Shown: piece after piece, positions 9,811-17,817 of the stretch
How positions within the stretch are numbered: the first letter of the stretch is position 1
Layout: the number at the start of each line of letters is the position of its first letter
Notes under the pieces: generated by a model
What the model saw: the letters and a program-made list of their open reading frames with translations, nothing else
The model's database searches: none
What the model was told of the DNA's origin: nothing
Assembly: GCF_003985125.1 (NCBI RefSeq)
Contig: NZ_ML133587.1
Coordinates: 25,426-89,425, forward strand
Length of the DNA: 64,000 nt
Direction: 5' to 3'
Origin: Rhizobium phaseoli
GTDB taxonomy: Bacteria; Pseudomonadota; Alphaproteobacteria; Rhizobiales; Rhizobiaceae
Translations under genes and position numbers: made by a program

Positions 9811-9827
9811 CTGGCACACCACTTGCT
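9811..9827 (+). promoter_or_regulatory. Sigma54 (RpoN) promoter of the guanidine operon
   Basis: The sequence CTGGCACACCACTTGCT matches the -24/-12 consensus YTGGCAC-N5-TTGCW, with exactly 10 bases between the invariant GG (9813-9814) and GC (9825-9826). Transcription would begin near 9838, right at the start of the riboswitch. RpoN control by the nitrogen regulators (NtrC-type activators) is inferred; no activator site was identified. Confidence 0.75.
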
Positions 9828-9839
9828 TTGATTCCTGCG

Positions 9840-9955
9840 AGTTGGTGGCTAGGGTTCCGGCGCTCTCTTTGGGAGCGTGCTGGTCCGAGAGCCACCACCG
9901 GCTGGGCGAGAAATCCCACCGGATGCACGGCGGGATAAAAGCCCGGGAGACCTCG
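9840..9955 (+). promoter_or_regulatory. Guanidine-I (ykkC) riboswitch
   Basis: The conserved ykkC class I elements appear in order: CTAGGGTTCCGG (9849-9860), a variable hairpin, CTGGTCCGAGAG (9880-9891), and GGGATAAAAGCCCGGGAGA near 9932-9950. The basal stem pairs GGTGGC (9844-9849) with GCCACC (9891-9896), and GGG/CCC close the 3' hairpin around ATAAAAG. This RNA class binds guanidinium and turns on guanidine export or degradation genes. Downstream genes encode exactly such a degradation pathway. Confidence 0.93.
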
Positions 9956-9963
9956 TAAGCCAA

Positions 9964-10017
9964 GGGATTGGCGGCGCGATGGTCTTTGCCGATCCCTTTT
10001 TGAAAAAGCAAAAAGGG
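9964..10017 (+). promoter_or_regulatory. Riboswitch expression platform sequestering the ribosome site
   Basis: CCCTTTTTG (9994-10002) pairs perfectly with CAAAAAGGG (10009-10017), which covers the AAGGGG ribosome-binding site of the first gene. The same CCC (9994-9996) can instead end an upstream stem, GGGATTGGC (9964-9972) with GCCGATCCC (9988-9996, one G-U pair). The two stems are mutually exclusive, suggesting that ligand binding exposes the ribosome site, that is, translational control. This is inference from pairing alone. Confidence 0.55.
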
Positions 10018-10025
10018 GAATTTCT

Positions 10026-11099
10026 ATGCAGACTTTTTCGAAGATTCTTTCCATAGCGGCCCTTTCGGTATCGTTGGCTTTCGGGTTCGGCTCTGCCGCC
10101 GGGGCGGCGCCGAAAACCAGCTTCAAGGTCGCCTGGTCGATCTATGTCGGCTGGATGCCCTGGGGCTATGCGAGCGACCACGGCATCGTCAAGAAATGGG
10201 CCGATAAATATGGCATCAACATCGAAGTCACCCAGTTCAACGACTACGTCGAGTCGATGAACCAGTATACGGCGGGCGCCTTCGATGCCGTGACGCTCAC
10301 CAATATGGACGGTCTCTCGATCCCGGCCGCCGGCGGGGTCGACACGACCGCCGTCATCGTCGGCGACTTTTCGAACGGCAACGACGCCGTGATTCTGAAG
10401 GACAAGGCGAGCCTCAGCGACATCAAGGGCCAGAACGTCAATCTCGTCGAGTTTTCCGTCTCGCATTATCTGCTTGCCCGTGCGCTAGAAAGCATCAAGC
10501 TCAGCGAGCGCGACGTGAAGGTGGTCAATACATCAGATGCCGACATGGTCGCGGCCTACAAGACGCCTGATGTCAGTGCCGTCGTCACCTGGAATCCACT
10601 CGTCTCCACGATTCTGGAGGATCCCAGCGCCAAGAAGGTTTTCGACAGTTCGCAGGTCCCGGGCGAGATCATCGACCTGATGGTCGCCAATACCGACGTG
10701 CTGAAGGACAATCCGAATTTCGGCAAGGCTCTCGCCGGCATCTGGTACGAGACGGCCGCGCTGCTGCGGGCCGATACCGCCGAGGGCAAAGCCGCCCGCG
10801 AAGCCATGGGCGCAGCATCCGGCACCGATCTCGCCGGCTTCGAGGCGCAGCTGGCCGCGACCAAGCTCTTCGATAAACCGGCCGACGCCGTTGCCTTCAC
10901 CGCCTCGCCCAGCCTGCCGAAGACCATGGATCTCGTCCGCGGCTTCCTCTTCGAGAAGGGCCTGCTCGGCAATGGCGCGCCGTCTGCCGACGTCATCGGC
11001 ATCGAAATGCCTGACGGCAAGGTGCTGGGCGATGCCGGCAACGTGAAGCTGCGATTCACCGAGACCTACATGAAGGCAGCGGCCGACGCCTCGCTCTGA
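10026..11099 (+). CDS. ABC transporter periplasmic binding protein, probably for guanidine
   Basis: A 357-residue binding protein of the nitrate/sulfonate/taurine (NMT1/THI5-like) type. It has a signal peptide of about 27 residues with a basic start and hydrophobic core ending at an AGA-APK type cleavage site. The mature part shows the cluster-F-like pattern of these binding proteins (FNDYVESMNQYTAGAFDAVT). It is the first gene after the guanidine riboswitch and is followed by its permease and ATPase. Guanidinium as ligand is inferred from the riboswitch and the catabolic genes; proteins of this context are often labelled putative urea transporter. The ribosome site AAGGGG lies 8 bases before the ATG. 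Confidence 0.88.
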   Translation: MQTFSKILSIAALSVSLAFGFGSAAGAAPKTSFKVAWSIYVGWMPWGYASDHGIVKKWADKYGINIEVTQFNDYVESMNQYTAGAFDAVTLTNMDGLSIPAAGGVDTTAVIVGDFSNGNDAVILKDKASLSDIKGQNVNLVEFSVSHYLLARALESIKLSERDVKVVNTSDADMVAAYKTPDVSAVVTWNPLVSTILEDPSAKKVFDSSQVPGEIIDLMVANTDVLKDNPNFGKALAGIWYETAALLRADTAEGKAAREAMGAASGTDLAGFEAQLAATKLFDKPADAVAFTASPSLPKTMDLVRGFLFEKGLLGNGAPSADVIGIEMPDGKVLGDAGNVKLRFTETYMKAAADASL

Positions 11100-11109
11100 T
11101 CACAGCAGG

Positions 11110-11128
11110 GGCGCGGTTCGGCCGCGCC
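11110..11128 (+). terminator. Intercistronic GC hairpin after the binding-protein gene
   Basis: GGCGCGG (11110-11116) and CCGCGCC (11122-11128) form a 7-bp stem with a five-base loop, followed by a pyrimidine-rich stretch. Such hairpins between binding-protein and permease genes commonly stabilise the upstream message or terminate part of the transcripts. Confidence 0.5.
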
Positions 11129-11156
11129 TCCTTTCTCTCCCAGCGGAGCAATTCCC

Positions 11157-11975
11157 ATGCGTTGGATCAACACCAGGCCAAGCCGGGGCGCGCAGCTTGC
11201 CTTGACGCTGCTGCCCTTCGTGCTGCTCGCCCTTGCCTATGCTTTCGGCTCGGCTGCGCGATTGGCAGAAAACGCCAATGACAAGCTTCTGCCGAGCCTC
11301 GCGGGCTTCGCCGATGCGATCAACCGTCTTGCCTTCGTTGCCGACCAGCGCACGGGCGAATATCTGCTCTGGTCGGATACCGGAGCGAGCCTCATCCGGC
11401 TGCTCTCCGGACTCGGAATCTCGACGGCGATCGCGCTTCTCATCGGCATGCTGATCGGCATGCTGCCTTATCTCCGCGCGCTGCTCGCTCCTTTCATCGC
11501 CGTGATCTCCATGGTGCCGCCGCTCGCGCTTTTGCCGATCCTCTTCATTGTCATGGGGCTCGGCGAAACCTCGAAGATCGCCCTCATCTTTATCGGCGTT
11601 GCGCCGACGATGATCCGGGACCTGGCATTGAAAGCGCTGGAGCTGCCCCGCGAACAGATCGTCAAGGCTGAAACGCTCGGCGGCTCCTCCTGGCAGATCG
11701 GGCTGCGCATCGTGCTGCCGCAGATCCTGCCGCGGCTGATCACCTGCCTTCGACTGCAGCTCGGTCCCGCCTGGCTGTTCCTGATCGCCGCCGAAGCAAT
11801 CTCGTCTGATTCCGGCCTCGGCTACCGTATCTTCCTCGTCCGCCGCTATCTCTCGATGGATATCATCTTTCCCTATGTCATCTGGATCACGCTGCTTGCC
11901 GTGGTCATGAACGCCCTGCTCGACCGCTTGCGGATCGCCGTCTTCCCCTGGTCGGACCTGGAGAAGCAGGCATGA
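11157..11975 (+). CDS. ABC transporter permease, probable guanidine importer
   Basis: A 272-residue inner-membrane protein of the SsuC/TauC permease type with about six predicted hydrophobic segments, starting with LALTLLPFVLLALAYAFGS at about 14-32. The cytoplasmic coupling loop (EAA motif region) reads EQIVKAETLGGSSWQIGLRI at about 165-184. It overlaps the ATPase gene by 4 bp (ATGA). It forms an importer with the flanking binding protein and ATPase. Confidence 0.9.
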   Translation: MRWINTRPSRGAQLALTLLPFVLLALAYAFGSAARLAENANDKLLPSLAGFADAINRLAFVADQRTGEYLLWSDTGASLIRLLSGLGISTAIALLIGMLIGMLPYLRALLAPFIAVISMVPPLALLPILFIVMGLGETSKIALIFIGVAPTMIRDLALKALELPREQIVKAETLGGSSWQIGLRIVLPQILPRLITCLRLQLGPAWLFLIAAEAISSDSGLGYRIFLVRRYLSMDIIFPYVIWITLLAVVMNALLDRLRIAVFPWSDLEKQA

Positions 11976-12796
11976 GCGAACTGAAGATCGAACGGGTCTG
12001 GAAGGAATATGGCGACCAAATCGTATTGGAAGACGTGTCGCTTGCCGTCGCTTCGCGCGCATTCGTCGCCCTCGTCGGCCCCTCCGGCTGTGGCAAGACG
12101 ACCTTTCTGCGCATGCTGCTCGGCCAGGAGCAGCCGACGAAGGGCAAGATCCTGCTCGACGGCGAACCTCTGCCGCCGGAGCCGGGGCCGGATCGCGGTG
12201 TCGTCTTCCAGCGCTACTCCGTCTTCCCGCATCTGACCGTGCTCGGCAATGTGCTGCTCGGCCGGGAGTTTTCCGCCGCCCGCTACAGGGCCAGGCTCTT
12301 CGGCGCGGCCCGCCGCAACGCGCTCGAGGAAGCGCGCCGGCTGATCGCCGAGGTCGGCCTTGGCGGTTCCGAAGGCAAATATCCGGCCCAGCTTTCGGGC
12401 GGCATGCAGCAGCGCCTTGCGCTCGCCCAGGCTCTGATCATGAAGCCGAAAGTGCTGCTGCTCGACGAACCCTTCGGCGCGCTCGATCCGGGCATTCGGG
12501 CCGAGATCCACACGCTGATGAAGCGGCTTTGGCACGAGACGCAGATGACCGTCGTCATGGTCACGCATGACATGCGCGAAGCCTTCACGCTTGCGAGCCG
12601 CGTCGTGGCTTTCGAACGCCGCCGCAACCGGCCGGAGGAAAGGGAGCGCTACGGCGCCACCATCACCAAGGATATTTCCATCTGGCCGCCGCGCCTTGCC
12701 GGCCAGCCGTCGATCTTCAGCCCCGACCGGGACGGCCCGGTCGCTTCCCTGGGGCACAGCCGGGACGACCTGGCACCGTCAGGAGAGATGCAATGA
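11972..12796 (+). CDS. ABC transporter ATPase, probable guanidine importer
   Basis: A 274-residue nucleotide-binding subunit with Walker A (GPSGCGKTT, about 36-44), Q-loop, signature (LSGGMQQRLALAQA) and Walker B (VLLLDEPFGALD) followed by the switch His in VTHDM. It is of the SsuB/TauB type. Overlaps of 4 bp with both flanking genes indicate tight translational coupling from permease through the first deiminase subunit. Confidence 0.92.
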   Translation: MSELKIERVWKEYGDQIVLEDVSLAVASRAFVALVGPSGCGKTTFLRMLLGQEQPTKGKILLDGEPLPPEPGPDRGVVFQRYSVFPHLTVLGNVLLGREFSAARYRARLFGAARRNALEEARRLIAEVGLGGSEGKYPAQLSGGMQQRLALAQALIMKPKVLLLDEPFGALDPGIRAEIHTLMKRLWHETQMTVVMVTHDMREAFTLASRVVAFERRRNRPEERERYGATITKDISIWPPRLAGQPSIFSPDRDGPVASLGHSRDDLAPSGEMQ

Positions 12797-13614
12797 TGCA
12801 TGTGGGACGCTCACCCGAAGAAATCGCCGCCAACCGCGCACGATATGAGGAGCATCAGAAGAAGGGGCTGGAATTCGCCCCCAAGGCGCTGCCCGGCCCC
12901 AGCCCCTTGCCGGCGCCGGCGATCGACGCCGCCGCCGTCATCCACCAGGAAACCGTCCCCGGTGGCTGGTACTGGTCGACGAAAGTCTCGCGCGGCGAGG
13001 CGATCCGCATCGATCAGGCGGAGGGTAATTCCACCGTCGCGCTCGTCGCCTGGAGCGCCGCCGATACCAGCGAACGGATCAATCTCGTCGATACCGCCAA
13101 GATCCAGTGGACGACGGCGCTCGGCAAGGGGCGGGTGATCTTCTCCGACATGGGCCGTATCATGTTCTCGATCATCGAGGACAGTTCCGGCGCCCATGAC
13201 TGCCTGATGGGCGGCTCGACTTCTGCCTCGAACGCAGCAAAATATCCGGGTGAAAAGACGCGCAACACCCGCGACAACCTGGTCCTCGTCGCCGGCAAGC
13301 TCGGTCTTATCCGTCGCGATATTCCCGGCATCCTCAATCTCTTCGCGCCCGTGCGCCTTGCCGAGGCCGGCGGCTTCGGCTGGCAGGCCAAGCGTTCCAA
13401 CAGCGGCGATTATGTCGAACTGCGTGCCGAGATGGACATGCTGGTCGGCTTTTCCAATTGCCCGCATCCCCTCGATCCGGATCCGAACTACCCGCCGAAA
13501 CCTGTTGTCATCACGCGCTACAAGGCGGCAGCCCCGGCTGCGGACGATCTTTGCCGCACGGCAACCGCCGAAGCGGTGCGCGGTTTCGAAAATAACGCCT
13601 TGATGCAGGCCTGA
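12793..13614 (+). CDS. Carboxyguanidine deiminase subunit (DUF1989, urea-carboxylase-associated type 1)
   Basis: A 273-residue DUF1989 protein. In guanidine-degrading bacteria two DUF1989 proteins (CgdA and CgdB) form carboxyguanidine deiminase, which converts carboxyguanidine to allophanate and ammonia; older annotation calls them urea-amidolyase-associated proteins. Visible family features include WSAADTSERINLVDTAKIQW, DMGRIMFSI, the probable metal-site stretch AHDCLMGGSTSASNA, and the C-terminal FSNCPHPLDPDPNY motif. AGGAGAG precedes the start, which overlaps the ATPase stop by 4 bp. Which of the two is CgdA or CgdB is not assigned here. Confidence 0.85.
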   Translation: MMHVGRSPEEIAANRARYEEHQKKGLEFAPKALPGPSPLPAPAIDAAAVIHQETVPGGWYWSTKVSRGEAIRIDQAEGNSTVALVAWSAADTSERINLVDTAKIQWTTALGKGRVIFSDMGRIMFSIIEDSSGAHDCLMGGSTSASNAAKYPGEKTRNTRDNLVLVAGKLGLIRRDIPGILNLFAPVRLAEAGGFGWQAKRSNSGDYVELRAEMDMLVGFSNCPHPLDPDPNYPPKPVVITRYKAAAPAADDLCRTATAEAVRGFENNALMQA

Positions 13615-13624
13615 GGAGAAGACG

Positions 13625-14275
13625 ATGTCCGATTTCATCCAGACCTCCCCTGCCCGCGCCGTGGAAAATGCCGCGCAGCATCACTTCATCGCAGCCGAAG
13701 CGCCCTGGTCCGGCATCGTGCGCAAGGGCCAGATCATCCGTATCGAGGATAGCTACGGCCAACAGGCGATCGACACGCTCTTCTATCGCGCCGATGATTT
13801 CTCCGAGCGCTATTCCAACCAGGACACGATGCGCATCCAAGGCGCCGCCTATGTCGGCATCGGCACGAAGATCATGTCGAGCGAAGGCAATGTCATGCTG
13901 ACCATGACGGCCGACAGCTGCGGCCGTCACGATACCTCGGCCGGCGCCTGCTCCTGCGAGAGCAATACGGTGCGCTTCGGCCACGGCACGAAATACCTGC
14001 ATGCCTGCCGCGACAACTTCCTGCTCGAAGTTTCGAAACACGGCATGGATAAGCGCGATATCGTGCCGAATATCAACTTTTTCATGAACGTGCCGATCCA
14101 GCCGACCGGTGAGATGACGATCGTCGACGGTATTTCCACAGCCGGGGACTATGTCGAACTCGTCGCCGAGATGGATGTGCTCTGCGTCATCTCCAATTGC
14201 CCGCAGGTCAACAATCCGTGCAACGGCTTCGATCCGACGCCGATCCGGGTGCTGATCTGGGATGGCGAGGCCTGA
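13625..14275 (+). CDS. Carboxyguanidine deiminase subunit (DUF1989, urea-carboxylase-associated type 2)
   Basis: The second DUF1989 protein, 216 residues, paralogous to the one before it. It has the parallel motifs (QQAIDTLFYRADDFSERYSN, GNVMLTMTADSCGRHD, then CSCESNT) and ends with ISNCPQVNNPCNGFDPTPI, matching the FSNCPHPLDPDPNY end of its partner. The two probably form a heteromeric metal-dependent deiminase acting on carboxyguanidine in the cytoplasm. It starts 10 bp after its partner, behind GAGGAGAAG, and ends 2 bp before the carboxylase gene. Confidence 0.85.
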   Translation: MSDFIQTSPARAVENAAQHHFIAAEAPWSGIVRKGQIIRIEDSYGQQAIDTLFYRADDFSERYSNQDTMRIQGAAYVGIGTKIMSSEGNVMLTMTADSCGRHDTSAGACSCESNTVRFGHGTKYLHACRDNFLLEVSKHGMDKRDIVPNINFFMNVPIQPTGEMTIVDGISTAGDYVELVAEMDVLCVISNCPQVNNPCNGFDPTPIRVLIWDGEA

Positions 14276-14277
14276 TC

Positions 14278-17200
14278 ATGTTCAAGAAAATCCTGATCGC
14301 GAACCGCGGCGAAATCGCCGTGCGGGTCATCAAGACGCTGCAGCGCATGGGCATTGCCTCGGTCGCCGTCTATTCCGATGCCGACCGTTTCGCCAAAGCG
14401 GTGATGATGGCCGGCGAAGCCGTTCGTCTCGGTCCGTCGCCGGCCGGCGAAAGTTACCTGAATGTCGATGGCGTCATCGCCGCGTGCAGGGCAACGGGAG
14501 CGGAAGCCGTCCATCCCGGCTATGGCTTCCTTTCCGAAAATATCGGTTTTGCCGAGCGGCTTGCCGCCGAAGGCATCGCCTTCATCGGTCCTCGGCCGGA
14601 GCATCTATCAGCCTTCGGCTTGAAGCATACCGCACGGGAGCTCGCCAAGGCGAGCGGCGTACCGCTTCTGCCCGGTTCGGGCCTGCTGTCTGGCGCCGAT
14701 GAAGCGCTTTCCGCAGCCGAAGCGATCGGCTACCCGGTGATGCTGAAAAGTACGGCCGGCGGCGGCGGCATCGGCATGCAGCTCTGCGCCGATCCGGAAA
14801 GCCTGAAGGCTTCGTTCGAGAGCGTGCAGCGGACGGCCCGCGCAAGCTTCGGCGACGCACGCGTCTACATAGAGCGTTTCGTGGCGGATGCCCGGCACGT
14901 CGAAGTGCAGATCTTCGGCGACGGCAGAGGCAATGTCATCGCGCTCGGCGAGCGGGACTGCTCGTTGCAGCGGCGAAACCAGAAAGTGGTCGAGGAGACC
15001 CCTGCCCCCGGTCTTTCAGCTGCAACCCGTGGCCGCCTTCACAAGGCAGCCGTCGATCTCGGCGCTTCGGTTTCCTATGAATCGGCAGGCACGGTCGAAT
15101 TCATCTACGATCCGCTGCGCCAGGAATTCTATTTCCTTGAGGTCAACACTCGCCTTCAGGTCGAGCATCCCGTCACGGAAGCCGTGTTCGGCATCGACCT
15201 CGTCGAATGGATGATCCGCCAGTCCGCGGGCGAAGACGTGCTCTCCGGCGCCAAAACACTGGAGCCGAAAGGTGCAGCGATCGAAGTCCGGATCTATGCC
15301 GAGATGCCGCATGCCGACTTCCGCCCGAGCGCCGGGCTGCTGACGGAGGTCGTCTTTCCCCAGGATGCGCGCATTGACTGCTGGATCGAATCCGGCACGG
15401 AGGTGACGCCCTTCTACGACCCGATGCTCGCCAAGATGATCGTCTCCGCCGCAGACCGCCCGACGGCAATCGAAAAGCTGAAGAAGGCTCTTGCGGAAAC
15501 ATCGATATCAGGGATCGAGACCAATCTCGATTATCTCAGCGCCATTGCTGGCTCCGAACTCCTCGCCGGCGGCAAGGTGGCGACGACGGCGCTGCGCGAT
15601 TTTTCCTTCGTGCCTGACGTCATCGAGGTGATCGCGCCCGGCGCCCAATCGAGCATTCAGGAACTGCCGGGCCGGCTTGGCCTCTGGCATGTCGGCGTGC
15701 CGCCAAGCGGCCCGATGGACGAGCGCTCCTTCCGCCACGCCAATCGCCTCGTCGGCAACGGCGACACGGTTGCAGCACTGGAGCTGACGGTGTCCGGCCC
15801 GGTGCTGAAGTTCCATACCGATACGGTGGTCGCGCTTGCCGGCGCGAGGATGGCGATGAGCGTCGACGGCGAGACAATGCCGCATGACGTGGCCGTGATG
15901 ATCCGCGCCGGTCAGATCCTCTCGATCGGCACCATCGATGGACCGGGGCAGCGCGCATACCTCGCCGTCGCGGGCGGTTTCGCCGCTCCGGTCGTCCTCG
16001 GCTCGCGCGCCACCTTCGGCCTCGGACAGTTCGGCGGCAACGCCACCGGCACGCTGAAGACCGGCCACGTTCTGCACCTTGCCCGCAAGGCCGCGGTCGA
16101 GCCGCCGATGCCGGCGACGGAGCCCGCTGAACTGACGCGGGAATGGGATGTCGGCGTTGTCTACGGTCCGCATGGGTCGCCGGATTTCTTTCAGGACAGC
16201 GACATAGAAACGCTGTTCTCGACGAGCTATGAGGTGCATTTCAACAGCGCCCGCACCGGGGTGCGCCTCATCGGCCCCGCGCCGAATTGGGCGCGTAGCG
16301 ACGGCGGCGAGGCTGGCCTTCATCCCTCCAACCTGCATGACAATGCCTACGCCATCGGCGCGATCGACTTTACGGGCGACATGCCGATCATCCTCGGGCC
16401 CGACGGACCGAGCCTCGGCGGCTTCGTCTGCCCGGCAGTGATTGCCCGTGACGAGCAATGGAAGATGGGGCAGTTCAAGCCTGGCGACCGAATCCGCTTT
16501 CATCCCGCCGCGCGGCCCGGAGATCCGGTCGCCGGCCCAGTCGTGCATCGGGCCAGGGAGGAGGCGGGCTCGCCGATCATCGGCAAGCGCGACGACGGCC
16601 CGGTCTCCGTCGTCTATCGCCGCCAGGGCGACGACAATCTGCTCGTCGAATATGGACCGATGACGCTCGACATCGCCCTGCGGCTGAGGGTGCACCTGCT
16701 GATGCAAGCCGTATCGCAGGCACGACTACCAGGGATCATCGATCTCACGCCCGGCATCCGTTCGCTGCAGATCCACTATGACGGCACGTCGCTGACCCGC
16801 AAGCGCCTGCTCGGCCTCCTGGCAGAGATCGAGGCGGGCCTGCCGGCCGCGCAGGACGTCAAGGTGCCGAGCCGCATCGTCCATCTGCCGCTTTCCTGGA
16901 ATGATCCGGATGCCGAGCTCGCCATGCGCAAATATCAGGAACTCGTGCGGCCAAACGCGCCCTGGTGCCCTGATAACATCGAGTTCATCCGCCGCATCAA
17001 CGGCCTTCCCGATGAACAGGCGGTGCGCGATATCGTCTTCGACGCCAGCTATCTCGTGCTTGGGCTCGGCGATGTCTATCTCGGCGCACCGGTCGCGACA
17101 CCGGTCGATCCGCGCCATCGGCTGGTGACGACAAAATACAATCCGGCCCGCACCTGGACGCCGGAAAATGCCGTCGGCATCGGCGGGGCCTACATGTGCA

Positions 17201-17817
17201 TCTACGGCATGGAGGGCCCTGGCGGTTACCAGCTTTTCGGGCGTACCATCCAGGTCTGGAATACATGGAGGCAGACGCCGGTGTTTGCCAAGGACAAGCC
17301 GTGGCTGCTCGACTTCTTCGATCAGGTCCGCTTCTTCCCCGTCAGCCACGAAGAGCTGACCGAAGCCCGCGCCGCCTTTCCGCACGGAGGATATCCGGTC
17401 AGGATAGACGAAAGCGAGTTCTCCTATGGCGCCTATGAGACCGGGCTTGCCCGCGAGGCAGTCGCCATAGGCGCCTTTAAATCGAAGCAGCAGGCGGCCT
17501 TCGAAACGGAGCGGCAACGCTGGAAGCAACTCGGCCTCGACAGCTTCACCGTCGATGAAGGCGCCGGCGCCAGCCTTGCCGGCGACATACCGCAGGGTTG
17601 CTTCGGTGTCGAAAGCGCCGTGCCGGGCAACGTCTGGAAGGTCCTCGTCGAAGAAGGGCAGCCGGTGGCCGCCGGCGACACATTGGCCATCATCGAATCC
17701 ATGAAGATGGAAATCAACGTCACCGCGCATGCCGACGGCCGCGTCCGCGATCTGCGCGCCGGCCCCGGTCGCAATGTCAAAGCCGGCGATGTGCTGGTCA
17801 TTCTGGAGGAAATCTGA
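14278..17817 (+). CDS. Guanidine carboxylase (urea carboxylase family), biotin-dependent
   Basis: A 1179-residue single-chain biotin carboxylase. Domains in order: biotin carboxylase with ATP grasp (1 to about 450; KILIANRGEIAVRVIKTL, glycine loop STAGGGGIGMQ, NTRLQVEHPVTE), a KipA/AHS2-like carboxyltransferase part (about 460-760; PPSGPMDERSFRHANRL), a KipI/AHS1-like part (about 770-1000) and a C-terminal biotinyl domain with the biotin lysine in ESMKMEIN (K1143). The family includes urea carboxylases. The guanidine-I riboswitch and the adjacent DUF1989 pair indicate that guanidine is the substrate, giving carboxyguanidine at the cost of ATP. The chosen ATG is the one starting the conserved MFKKILIANRGE; it lies 2 bp after the preceding stop. 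Confidence 0.9.
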   Translation: MFKKILIANRGEIAVRVIKTLQRMGIASVAVYSDADRFAKAVMMAGEAVRLGPSPAGESYLNVDGVIAACRATGAEAVHPGYGFLSENIGFAERLAAEGIAFIGPRPEHLSAFGLKHTARELAKASGVPLLPGSGLLSGADEALSAAEAIGYPVMLKSTAGGGGIGMQLCADPESLKASFESVQRTARASFGDARVYIERFVADARHVEVQIFGDGRGNVIALGERDCSLQRRNQKVVEETPAPGLSAATRGRLHKAAVDLGASVSYESAGTVEFIYDPLRQEFYFLEVNTRLQVEHPVTEAVFGIDLVEWMIRQSAGEDVLSGAKTLEPKGAAIEVRIYAEMPHADFRPSAGLLTEVVFPQDARIDCWIESGTEVTPFYDPMLAKMIVSAADRPTAIEKLKKALAETSISGIETNLDYLSAIAGSELLAGGKVATTALRDFSFVPDVIEVIAPGAQSSIQELPGRLGLWHVGVPPSGPMDERSFRHANRLVGNGDTVAALELTVSGPVLKFHTDTVVALAGARMAMSVDGETMPHDVAVMIRAGQILSIGTIDGPGQRAYLAVAGGFAAPVVLGSRATFGLGQFGGNATGTLKTGHVLHLARKAAVEPPMPATEPAELTREWDVGVVYGPHGSPDFFQDSDIETLFSTSYEVHFNSARTGVRLIGPAPNWARSDGGEAGLHPSNLHDNAYAIGAIDFTGDMPIILGPDGPSLGGFVCPAVIARDEQWKMGQFKPGDRIRFHPAARPGDPVAGPVVHRAREEAGSPIIGKRDDGPVSVVYRRQGDDNLLVEYGPMTLDIALRLRVHLLMQAVSQARLPGIIDLTPGIRSLQIHYDGTSLTRKRLLGLLAEIEAGLPAAQDVKVPSRIVHLPLSWNDPDAELAMRKYQELVRPNAPWCPDNIEFIRRINGLPDEQAVRDIVFDASYLVLGLGDVYLGAPVATPVDPRHRLVTTKYNPARTWTPENAVGIGGAYMCIYGMEGPGGYQLFGRTIQVWNTWRQTPVFAKDKPWLLDFFDQVRFFPVSHEELTEARAAFPHGGYPVRIDESEFSYGAYETGLAREAVAIGAFKSKQQAAFETERQRWKQLGLDSFTVDEGAGASLAGDIPQGCFGVESAVPGNVWKVLVEEGQPVAAGDTLAIIESMKMEINVTAHADGRVRDLRAGPGRNVKAGDVLVILEEI

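Noticed and set aside
15508..16707. 399-codon minus-strand frame
   Set aside because: Lies entirely within the guanidine carboxylase gene on the opposite strand and has no recognisable domain.
16726..17730. 334-codon minus-strand frame
   Set aside because: Antisense to the carboxylase C-terminal half; no motif and improbable composition.
14278..17817. Annotation as ordinary urea carboxylase
   Set aside because: Family alone would allow it, but the guanidine-I riboswitch and the two DUF1989 deiminase subunits in the same operon favour guanidine as substrate.
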